A program made the position numbers and the translations under genes. Shown here one piece after another: positions 49,524 through 56,969 of a stretch of 64,000 nucleotides of DNA; position 1 is the first letter of the stretch; the number at the start of each line of letters is the position of its first letter. Origin of the DNA: Alphaproteobacteria bacterium. Lineage in GTDB: Bacteria; Pseudomonadota; Alphaproteobacteria; DSM-16000; Inquilinaceae. The stretch spans positions 164,297-228,296 of the forward strand of contig JANQGH010000055.1 in assembly GCA_028277405.1 (NCBI GenBank), in the 5' to 3' direction. The notes under the pieces were generated by a model, which ran no database searches, was not told the DNA's origin, and saw nothing but the letters and a program-made list of their open reading frames with translations.

Positions 49524-51761
49524 CTAGCCCCTGGCGGCCGGGGCGGCAAGGCGGCGCCGGTCCAGCCGGATATTGACGGTCATGAAAACGACCAGAAGCA
49601 CTGCACCGATCAGATGCACGATCAGGTCGTTGGGCCACAGCAATGCAACGCCGATCACGGCGATCACCGGGCGCAGATACCACGCCACCGGTGCCTCGGC
49701 ATGGCCCTCAAGGGCGACGATCAGGGCATAGATGCCCAACAGGCCGAAGGCGAAGATCTCGAACACAACCAGGAAGTCGTCGCTCAAGAACGGCGTGTAG
49801 GCGAACAGCAGAGGCACGATGTAGAGCGTTTTGGAGATCTTCCAGGCGCTGATGCCTGTCCGCATGGGCGGAGAGCCGGCGATCGCGGCGGCGGCAAAGG
49901 CCGTTAGGCAGACCGGCGGCGTGACATTGCTGTCCTGGCTGAGCCAGAAGATGATCATGTGGGCGGACAGGAGCGCCGTGGTCAATGCGGCAGCCGACAG
50001 CACGCTGTCGCCGATGCCGTCGATCATGGGCGCGATGTCCGGGATGCGCGACAGTTCCATGATCGTCGCCGCCTGCACTTGGGTCAGCGGCGCGCCGGAG
50101 GTCACCGTGTCGACCAATGACGAGGCCGCGTCGGCGGTCAGCGGCACGCCCCATTGGCCGGCCATCTGGACCAGCAGGTCGGGCGTGAACAGCATGAAGA
50201 TCGTGCTGACAGTCTGTGGCGCCGGCTGGCCCGCCATGGCGGCGATGACCTGGCCCTGGCTGATAAGCTGTTCCAAGGCTGGCGCCGACAGGGTCGCCAG
50301 CACGATGTAGGCGGCGGTGACCGGCAGCCCCATGCCAAGCACCAGCGAGGCGATCGCGACCAGGATGATGGCGATGATCAGGCTGCCGCCGGCCCAGCTC
50401 GTGATCAAGAGCGAGAAGGTATTGCCGATGCCGGTGGTGGTGATGACCATGACGATCAGGCCGACCGTGACCAGCAGCACGGCCGTCAGGATCATGTTGC
50501 GCACGCCCAGAACCAGCGCCTCGACGATCTGCCGCGGGCCCATGCGGTTGGCGGTCAGCCAGCTTGATCCGATCACGGCCAGGATGGCGGCACCCGCCGC
50601 ATAGGTCGGCGTATAGCCGATGATCAAGGCGCCGACGAGGACGCACAGCGGCACGATGAAGGTTATGCCCCGGGTCTTGACCGCCTGCCAGGCGCTGGGG
50701 CCGCCCGCACCGACGGGCTGCAATCCCGCCTTCTTGGCCAGGACGCGGATGTTGAAGGCGATGCCGGCAAAGAACAGCAGGGCGGGGAAGAAGGCCAGCG
50801 CGATGATCTCCAGGTATGAGATCTCCGTGAAGGTCGCCATGACGAAGGCGCCCGCACCCATGATCGGCGGCATCAACTGGCCGCCCGTCGAGGCCGAGGC
50901 CTCGATACCGGCGGCGATGCGCGCCGGAAATCCCGACCGCTTCATCAGCGGGATCGTCATCACGCCGGTCGAGACCGTGTTGGCGACGGCCGAGCCCGAA
51001 ATCGTGCCGTTCAGGCCGGAGGCGACGACGGCGACGAAGCCCGGGCCGCCGATGATGCGGCCCGCGATCGCACGCGAAAACTCGATGATGAACTCGTTGG
51101 CACCGGACTTGGTCAGGAAGGCGCCGAAAAGGATGAACATGACGACATAGGTCGACGAGATGGTCGCGATGATGCCGAACATGCCGTCTTCGCCGTAGAT
51201 CGCGCGCTGCAGAACGGTTTCCAGCGACAGGCCCGGAAAGCCCATGGCGCCCGGGATCAGGCTGCCCCACCACAGAATGTAGCCGAGCGCCACGACGATG
51301 ATCGCCGGGATGATCCAGCCGGTCGTCCGGCGCGTCAGCTCGATGCCGATCAGGATGACGACGATGCAGACGACGAAGTCCAGCGGATCGGTGAAACTGC
51401 GGCCCGACAGCGCGCGCTCGCGCACCAGAATGTAGACGCAGCACGCGACCAGAACGGCGCCGATGGCGATGTCGAGCCAGAGGGTCAGCCGGCCTTGCCC
51501 AGCCGCCCGGCTGCGGACCATCGGGAAGATCAGGGCGCAGAACAGGCCGAAGGACCCGAAATGGATGACGTTGCGCGTCAGGTCCGGCACGATGCCGAGC
51601 GAATTCGCCCAGATATGCCAAAGGGCGACCAGCACCGCCGCGACGAAAAAGAACCAGCCGAGCCAGCCCGTCAGTTCCCGATTGGGGTTGGCCGCCTCGA
51701 TGTCGACAGGCTCGCTTCGGTCCGTCGATGCGGCGTCGGTCTGGCGCTGCTCGTCCGACAT
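49524..51761 (-). CDS. TRAP transporter fused permease (TAXI type, DctQM fusion)
   Basis: 745 residues, the normal length of the 4TM/12TM fusion. An N-terminal DctQ-like four-helix part precedes the DctM-like part with SGLNGTISGSAVANTVSTGVMTIPLMKRSGFPARIAAGIEASASTGGQLMPPIMGAGAFVMATF and MGLPVTAAYIVLATLSAPAL. A third conserved block is NVTPPVCLTAFAAAAIAGSPPMRTG. Fused permeases of this type work with TAXI receptors, one of which is encoded upstream. It is on the same strand as the molybdenum hydroxylase genes and lies 40 bases before coxG, so a shared substrate is plausible. Confidence 0.95.
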   Translation of the reverse strand: MSDEQRQTDAASTDRSEPVDIEAANPNRELTGWLGWFFFVAAVLVALWHIWANSLGIVPDLTRNVIHFGSFGLFCALIFPMVRSRAAGQGRLTLWLDIAIGAVLVACCVYILVRERALSGRSFTDPLDFVVCIVVILIGIELTRRTTGWIIPAIIVVALGYILWWGSLIPGAMGFPGLSLETVLQRAIYGEDGMFGIIATISSTYVVMFILFGAFLTKSGANEFIIEFSRAIAGRIIGGPGFVAVVASGLNGTISGSAVANTVSTGVMTIPLMKRSGFPARIAAGIEASASTGGQLMPPIMGAGAFVMATFTEISYLEIIALAFFPALLFFAGIAFNIRVLAKKAGLQPVGAGGPSAWQAVKTRGITFIVPLCVLVGALIIGYTPTYAAGAAILAVIGSSWLTANRMGPRQIVEALVLGVRNMILTAVLLVTVGLIVMVITTTGIGNTFSLLITSWAGGSLIIAIILVAIASLVLGMGLPVTAAYIVLATLSAPALEQLISQGQVIAAMAGQPAPQTVSTIFMLFTPDLLVQMAGQWGVPLTADAASSLVDTVTSGAPLTQVQAATIMELSRIPDIAPMIDGIGDSVLSAAALTTALLSAHMIIFWLSQDSNVTPPVCLTAFAAAAIAGSPPMRTGISAWKISKTLYIVPLLFAYTPFLSDDFLVVFEIFAFGLLGIYALIVALEGHAEAPVAWYLRPVIAVIGVALLWPNDLIVHLIGAVLLVVFMTVNIRLDRRRLAAPAARG

Positions 51762-51804
51762 TATCGGCGCGGTCGGTTCAGGAACGGGTTGATCAAGGGC
51801 AAAG

Positions 51805-51833
51805 GCGACCGGACTGCGTGACAGCCCGGTCGC
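51805..51833 (-). other. Stem-loop between TAXI receptor and permease genes
   Basis: A perfect 8-bp stem (GCGACCGG / CCGGTCGC, 13-base loop) lies in the 97-base gap after the receptor stop. Only CTTT follows on the transcribed strand, so partial termination or mRNA protection is more likely than full termination. Confidence 0.45.
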
Positions 51834-51858
51834 TGAACTCTTTGGCCTTGGGCCGTCG

Positions 51859-52890
51859 CTACTCTGCCGGCGGCCTCAGATTGTCGGGGATTTCCAGCCC
51901 TGCCTCCTCGTAGTACCGGAGGGCGCCGGGGTGCAGGGGCAGCGGCAGGCCGACGATCGCCGCGTCCAGCGACATGGCGTTCGTCGCCGGGTGAATGTTC
52001 TGCAGGAAGGGCAGGTTTTCGTACATTGCCTTGGTGATCTGATAGACCGCCTCTTCCGGCACATCCGCGTCGACCGCCAGGATGTTGGGCTGGGCGATCG
52101 TGGTCACATCGTCATCCTGGTTCGGATACGTCCCGCTCGGGATGGTGTACGACGTCCATAGGCCCGTATACGGACCGTTGGCGGCCGTAACCTGATCGTC
52201 GGTAAAGTTCAAGAGGGTGATCTCGTCCCCCACGGCCGCCGCCAGCCTGGTATAGGCGCCGACGGGCGGGCCGGCGGCCGGATTGACCGCATCGATGGTA
52301 CCGTTCTGGAAGGCGTCCACGGACGGCGAGTAGCCGAGATAGGCAACGGCGAAATGGGTGTCCGGGTCGTCAACGCCCAGCCCGGCCAGGATCTGCCGGT
52401 TCGAGCCTTCGGTGCCGGAGTTGCGGGCGCCGATGGCAAAACCGTGGTCCTGCATCGCAATCAGATCGTCGATCGTGCCGCTGTCGACATACTCCGACCG
52501 GATCGCGAAGTGTTCGACATTCTGCCACAGCATGCTGACGGCGCGCAGATTCTCTTGCGGGCCTTCGTCGGCGAGCGGGCCTTCACCGGTCGCCGCATAG
52601 GCGCCGTAGAGGCCCTGCAGGATGGCAAACTGTGCCTCGTCCTCGCGCAATAGGCGCACATTCTCGCCTGAACCGGCGGAGGTGATCGCCGACATGGCAA
52701 TGCCGAAGGTCGGCTGGACGCGCACGGAGACGAGCGTGGCGATCGCGACGCCGACCGGATAGTAGGTACCGCCCGTACCGGCGGTGGCCAGCAGGTAGGA
52801 TTCGTCCTGCGCTTGCGCTGGTGCCAGCGACTGGGCTGCAACCGCGGCGAAGGCGCCGGCCGCGAGAAGGGTCTTAACCGTCGATTTCAT
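51859..52890 (-). CDS. TAXI-family TRAP solute receptor
   Basis: 343 residues with a signal peptide (MKSTVKTLLAAGAFAAVAAQSLAPAQA). The TAXI signature begins LLATAGTGGTYYPVGVAIATLVSV, with ITSAGSGENVRLLREDEAQFAILQGLYGAYAATG and FAIGARNSGTEGSNRQILAGLG. It is the periplasmic receptor for the fused permease. ATG 52890 was chosen because upstream residues would precede the signal peptide. It is the first gene of a leftward run continuing through coxG and the hydroxylase, divergent from the antiporter. Confidence 0.95.
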   Translation of the reverse strand: MKSTVKTLLAAGAFAAVAAQSLAPAQAQDESYLLATAGTGGTYYPVGVAIATLVSVRVQPTFGIAMSAITSAGSGENVRLLREDEAQFAILQGLYGAYAATGEGPLADEGPQENLRAVSMLWQNVEHFAIRSEYVDSGTIDDLIAMQDHGFAIGARNSGTEGSNRQILAGLGVDDPDTHFAVAYLGYSPSVDAFQNGTIDAVNPAAGPPVGAYTRLAAAVGDEITLLNFTDDQVTAANGPYTGLWTSYTIPSGTYPNQDDDVTTIAQPNILAVDADVPEEAVYQITKAMYENLPFLQNIHPATNAMSLDAAIVGLPLPLHPGALRYYEEAGLEIPDNLRPPAE

Positions 52891-53112
52891 CAAAGTCTCC
52901 CCATCGGTCTGTGTTTTGTTTCTACCCCGACCTTGACGGATTTCGCCAAGGCTGGCCAGACTCGGCCTGTCATCGAACTGTCCCGTCTCGATGCAAGCCA
53001 AGCCAAGCGTAGGGGGTCAAGTGGCGATATGCGCTTGGAAAGGCAAGGCCGCGTGTCCATACTTCGCCGCCTGCCTCGTTCCCCCGTTTCCCATCCATAG
53101 GAGGCGCATCTC

Positions 53113-54657
53113 TTGACCCGGCTGTTGCTGATTGTCTGTGCCCTGGCGTTTTTCGGGCTGGGATTCGATGCCTCGGGTCCGCCGGACGTGGGGGCATCGG
53201 AGGCGTTCGCGCAAGAGCACGGCGCAGAAACCGCCGCCGATGCCGAGGACGCACATGCCGAGGGCGAGGAGGAGCATGGCGACGATGACGAGGCGCATGG
53301 GGCGGGTGAACTGCATCTGGATGGCGGCGATCTTGGCCTGATCTGGGTCGTGCCGTTCGTCGGTATTCTGCTGTCGATCGCGATCATGCCTCTGGTGATG
53401 CCCCAGTTCTGGCACCGCCATTTCGGCAAGGTGGCGGCCGTCTGGGCCCTCTGCTTTCTTGTCCCCTTTGCCCTCCTGTTCGGCTGGCAGCTCGCGGTCT
53501 TCGAGCTGCTTCACGTCGCGCTTCTCGAATACATCCCGTTCATAATCCTGCTGGGCGCCCTGTTCACGGTGGCGGGCGGCGTCCGCGTCACGGGAACGCT
53601 GAAGGGCACCCCGATCGTAAATGTCGCCATCCTGGCGATCGGCACGGCCATCGCCAGCCTGATGGGCACCACGGGTGCGGCGATGCTGTTGATCCGGCCG
53701 CTCTTGAACGCGAACGAAAACCGGCGGCACAAGGTTCACACGGTCGTCTTTTTCATCTTTCTCGTCGCCAATATCGGCGGCTCGCTTTCGCCGTTGGGCG
53801 ACCCCCCGCTGTTTCTCGGCTTCCTGAAAGGGGTCTCGTTCTTCTGGCCGACCACCCATCTGTTTTTTCCCATGCTGATGGTCTCGGTCATTCTGTTGAT
53901 CGCCTACTACATTCTTGACGTCACGCTGTTCGCTCGCGAAGGCGGCCTGCCAGCATCTGACAAAGGCGAAGCGGAGCCGGCCGAGCGGCTGGGCCTGGAA
54001 GGCAAGATCAACATCCTGCTGATCGGCGGCGTAGTGGCGGCGGTGCTGATGAGCGGCATCTGGCGACCGCATATCGAGTTCCTGGTCTATGGCGTCCATG
54101 TCGAGCTGCAGAACCTGGTGCGCGATCTGATCCTGATCGGGCTCGCCTTCCTGTCGCTGCACCTGACCAACAGCGAGAGCCGAAAGCGCAACGGCTTCAC
54201 CTGGTTTCCGATCCTGGAGGTGGCCAAGCTGTTCGCCGGCATCTTCGTGACGATCATTCCGGCCATCGCGATCCTGAGGGCGGGCACCGACGGCGCCTTG
54301 GCGGCCGTGGTCTCGGCCGTGAGCGACAATGGCCAGCCCAACGACATCATGTATTTCTGGCTGACCGGCATCCTGTCGAGCTTCCTGGACAACGCGCCGA
54401 CCTATCTGGTGTTCTTCAACACCGCCGGTGGCAACGCGGAAACCCTGATGACCGAGCTCAGCAGCACCCTGGTCGCGATCTCGGCCGGCGCCGTCTTCAT
54501 GGGTGCTAACACCTATATCGGCAACGCCCCCAACTTCATGGTCCGCTCCATCGCCCAGGAACGCGGTGTGCCCATGCCCAGCTTCTTCGGCTATATGGTC
54601 TGGTCGGGTGCGATCCTGATCCCGCTGTTCATCGTGGTGACGTTCGTATTTCTTTAG
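53113..54657 (+). CDS. NhaD-like Na+/H+ antiporter
   Basis: 514 residues from TTG 53113, chosen for a perfect AGGAGG nine bases before it. A signal-like segment (residues 1-33) is followed by a His/Asp/Glu-rich stretch (about 35-72), then 11-12 membrane helices in the IT superfamily. Signatures are GSLSPLGDPPLFLGFLKGVSFFW and LDNAPTYLVFFNTAGG near the C-terminal third, with GANTYIGNAPNFMVRSIAQ. It exchanges Na+ for H+ and would support sodium-driven TRAP transport. Its 3' end is duplicated as a fragment at 56510-56680. Confidence 0.9.
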   Translation: MTRLLLIVCALAFFGLGFDASGPPDVGASEAFAQEHGAETAADAEDAHAEGEEEHGDDDEAHGAGELHLDGGDLGLIWVVPFVGILLSIAIMPLVMPQFWHRHFGKVAAVWALCFLVPFALLFGWQLAVFELLHVALLEYIPFIILLGALFTVAGGVRVTGTLKGTPIVNVAILAIGTAIASLMGTTGAAMLLIRPLLNANENRRHKVHTVVFFIFLVANIGGSLSPLGDPPLFLGFLKGVSFFWPTTHLFFPMLMVSVILLIAYYILDVTLFAREGGLPASDKGEAEPAERLGLEGKINILLIGGVVAAVLMSGIWRPHIEFLVYGVHVELQNLVRDLILIGLAFLSLHLTNSESRKRNGFTWFPILEVAKLFAGIFVTIIPAIAILRAGTDGALAAVVSAVSDNGQPNDIMYFWLTGILSSFLDNAPTYLVFFNTAGGNAETLMTELSSTLVAISAGAVFMGANTYIGNAPNFMVRSIAQERGVPMPSFFGYMVWSGAILIPLFIVVTFVFL

Positions 54658-54725
54658 GAATGTTGGCGCCAACTGCGCGGACGACGGCAACTGCTGATGG
54701 TAGGCGGGATCGCCATCGCGACACG

Positions 54726-55616
54726 TCAAGTCTGGGATGGTGTAAGGTCCGACAACGCTTCGCGATGACCGGTTAACACCCACCGCAGACAGTGGGACAG
54801 GTCGCCAATCCGGTCCTTGGAGGCACCTTTCGAGGCGTAAAAGGACACCGGCAGGGTGCCTAGTCGCGGTAAGCCGAGATGCTCTGCGACGTCGATCAGC
54901 GGCGGGACAACGGCGACGCTCGGCAGGACGGTGACCGCAAGCCCCGCGGTTACGACGGCGCGCATCCCGATGGGGTCGGGGTGGGTTGTCAGCGACGTGT
55001 CGAAACCGCCGTTCTTGTCTATCGCTGCAAAGGCGTGCCGTCGAAGATCTCGTGCATCCTCCAGAAACGCCAATGGCACGACGCCATTGGCGGTTTTCGC
55101 GAACGTTTCGGCGGCCGCCCAAGACAACTCGGTCTCGATTGTCCATTGGCGCGCGGGATGGACGCCCTGATCGAAGACCAGTGCAACGTCGATATCGCCG
55201 TCGTCCAACAGGTCTATCAACTCGTGGCTGCGGGCGGTTTGCACCGTGGCCTGCATCCCTTCCGTCGCCGAGGCGAACGCCGCCAACGCCTTCGGAACAA
55301 CCGAAAGCGCGAACGTCACGCTCGTGCCCAAGCGCAATGGGGCCGGATCGACCGTGCCGCCTGGGCTGCGGGCGATCTCATCGGCCAACGCAAGCAAACG
55401 GCGCGCCTGCACAAGAAACGCCATGCCTTCCTGTGTCAGCGCGACCGGCTTACCGCGTCCGCGCTCGACCAGGGGCCGATTTGCCTGCCGTTCCAGTTGC
55501 TTAATGTGTGTGCTTATGGCGGATTGGACGGTGTTCAGGCGCTCCGCCGCGACGGAAAAGCTGCGAGCCTCTGCCACGGCGACAAAGCTTTCGACGAGCC
55601 TGAGGTCTAAGGGCAT
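54726..55616 (-). CDS. LysR family transcriptional regulator, divergent from TauE-like gene
   Basis: 296 residues. The N-terminal winged helix is MPLDLRLVESFVAVAEARSFSVAAERLNTVQSAISTHIKQLERQANRPLVERGRGKPVALTQEG, with an effector domain from about residue 90 (LRLGTSVTFALSVVPKAL, IGMRAVVTAGLAVTVLPSVAVV). It is divergent from the TauE/SafE-like exporter, and two AAAATC/GATTTT dyads fill the 75-base gap between their starts. It therefore most likely controls that exporter and itself. Confidence 0.93.
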   Translation of the reverse strand: MPLDLRLVESFVAVAEARSFSVAAERLNTVQSAISTHIKQLERQANRPLVERGRGKPVALTQEGMAFLVQARRLLALADEIARSPGGTVDPAPLRLGTSVTFALSVVPKALAAFASATEGMQATVQTARSHELIDLLDDGDIDVALVFDQGVHPARQWTIETELSWAAAETFAKTANGVVPLAFLEDARDLRRHAFAAIDKNGGFDTSLTTHPDPIGMRAVVTAGLAVTVLPSVAVVPPLIDVAEHLGLPRLGTLPVSFYASKGASKDRIGDLSHCLRWVLTGHREALSDLTPSQT

Positions 55617-55672
55617 AAAATCATTGTAGCAGATTTTTACGATCCTATAAAATCGTTTCAGTGATTTTATAG
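55617..55672. promoter_or_regulatory. Two tandem AAAATC/GATTTT dyads between lysR and the TauE-like gene
   Basis: Site 1 is AAAATC (55617-55622) and GATTTT (55632-55637) with 9 bases between. Site 2 is a perfect 10-bp inverted repeat, CTATAAAATC (55645-55654) and GATTTTATAG (55663-55672) with 8 bases between. The paired arrangement fits LysR activation/recognition sites; site 1 abuts the LysR start. Confidence 0.65.
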
Positions 55673-55691
55673 GCGCCGCTATTTGGTGGGC

Positions 55692-56444
55692 ATGTCACTC
55701 GAATCCTACCTCATCGCCGCGCTGGCGGTCGTTCTAACCGGCATCTCGAAGAGCGGTTTCGCGGGCGGGCTGGGAATTCTCGGCGTGCCGCTCGTGGCGC
55801 TGACGATGCCACCACAGGCCGCCGCCGTTCTTCTGCTGCCGATCCTAATCGGCATCGATATCCTGGCGGTCTGGCGATACCGTAACGACTGGCAGGCCCG
55901 CGTGATTGTCGTCCTGCTGCCCGGGGCGGCCCTCGGGATCGGCCTAGGCATGATCGGGTTCTCCAGGATTGATCCTGACCTGTTGCGCGTGGCCATTGGG
56001 GCCATGGCACTCGGTTTTGTCCTTCGCTTCGCGTTGGGCAACGGCCGGAACCGGGAGGCGCGTGCCTCGTGGCCCACGCTTTTGGTCGCCAGCACCATGT
56101 CCGGCTTTGCAGGTTTCGTAGCCCATGCCGGCGGGCCGCCGATCAAGGGGACTCTGCTAAGGGCAAATCTCGACAAGTCGGCCTTTGTCGGAACCAACGC
56201 GTTTTTCTTTTTCTTGCTGAACCTGGCTAAAGGGGCCGGCTATGCCGCACTAGGACTGTTTACGATCGACAGTGTTCTGGCGTCGGCGCTCTTGTCCCCT
56301 TGGCTGTTGGCGGGTGTGTGGCTCGGCTTTGCCTTGCACACGCGCATTCCTCAGAGGGTTTTTGTTACCCTTGCCTATGGCCTGTTGGCCGTGGCCGGCA
56401 CCAATCTTCTGCTTATCGGCGGAGCATCCCTATGGGGCTCATGA
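55692..56444 (+). CDS. TauE/SafE family sulfite exporter-like permease
   Basis: 250 residues from ATG 55692; a TTG three codons earlier is possible. Seven to eight membrane helices are present, and the two TauE repeats are seen as VVLTGISKSGFAGGLGILGVPLVALTMPPQAAAVLLLPILIGIDILAVWRYR and ASTMSGFAGFVAHAGGPPIKGTLLRANLDKSAFVGTNAFFFFLLNLAKG. The family exports sulfite, sulfoacetate or other anions. A CuyA-like desulfonating enzyme elsewhere in the window makes sulfite plausible, but the two loci are 25 kb apart. Confidence 0.9.
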   Translation: MSLESYLIAALAVVLTGISKSGFAGGLGILGVPLVALTMPPQAAAVLLLPILIGIDILAVWRYRNDWQARVIVVLLPGAALGIGLGMIGFSRIDPDLLRVAIGAMALGFVLRFALGNGRNREARASWPTLLVASTMSGFAGFVAHAGGPPIKGTLLRANLDKSAFVGTNAFFFFLLNLAKGAGYAALGLFTIDSVLASALLSPWLLAGVWLGFALHTRIPQRVFVTLAYGLLAVAGTNLLLIGGASLWGS

Positions 56445-56509
56445 CGACGTGATCATGATCTCATCGCGGCGCGGGCGTGGGGACATTGCTATCGAACGTC
56501 AACTCGGGC

Positions 56510-56680
56510 CGGGTCGTCTTGCCGGTGGCCAATTTCTGTATCAGCAACGCGTGCAACTTCTTGGTCCGCTCGATCGCCCAGGAACGCGGCGTGCCCATGC
56601 CCAGCTTCTTCGGCTCTATGGCCTTGTCGGGTGCGATCCTGATCCCGCTTTTCATCGTGGTGACGTTCGCGTTTTTGTAG
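56510..56680 (+). pseudogene. Degenerate duplicate of the 3' end of the NhaD-like antiporter gene
   Basis: The last 57 codons match the antiporter C terminus. The final 126 bases (56555-56680) agree with 54532-54657 at about 115 positions by hand count. Both copies encode VRSIAQERGVPMPSFFG and SGAILIPLFIVVTF. Upstream, conserved Gly and Pro residues are replaced (GAN-Y-GNAPN becomes VAN-C-SNACN) and no start or membrane domain remains. It appears to be a recombination relic on the far side of the LysR/TauE block. Confidence 0.85.
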
Positions 56681-56706
56681 GGTCAGGATCTAGCTGACCC
56701 GATTTT
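56680..56706 (+). terminator. Rho-independent terminator after the antiporter fragment
   Basis: GGGTCAG and CTGACCC form a perfect 7-bp stem with a 7-base loop, followed by GATTTTG. It begins at the fragment's stop codon and is absent after the intact antiporter gene, suggesting it was the original antiporter terminator. It may also end the TauE-like transcript. Confidence 0.75.
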
Positions 56707-56969
56707 GCTGAGTTTCCGGTTCGGGCTTAACTCCGACGGTCGCTATCCTCTTGAACGCTCATGCCCAGGTTCCGCTGAGCGGACAACCATACATGACGCG
56801 GCATTGAAGCGGCTGAGATCCCTCTCAAGCGGACAAAATGAACGCCTGACGGTCCGCTCTCCAGACATACGCTCGGCGATATCCAACGACAGCGGCCGTC
56901 TGTCTAATTGACTGGCCGCAGACAGTGGTTCAGCCTCGAGTAACCTACAACCGGCCTGCCATAGACGAC
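56707..56969. other. Intergenic region without a recognised gene
   Basis: Lower G+C than most of the window. A short direct repeat AGCGGACAA occurs twice, around 56776 and 56832. No convincing open frame, RNA or mobile element is seen. It separates the antiporter fragment from the convergent gene of unknown function. Confidence 0.5.

Noticed and set aside
53017..55146. Very long open frame antisense to the antiporter gene
   Set aside because: High G+C leaves antisense frames open; the plus-strand gene has clear motifs and a Shine-Dalgarno, and the antisense protein is low-complexity without recognisable domains.
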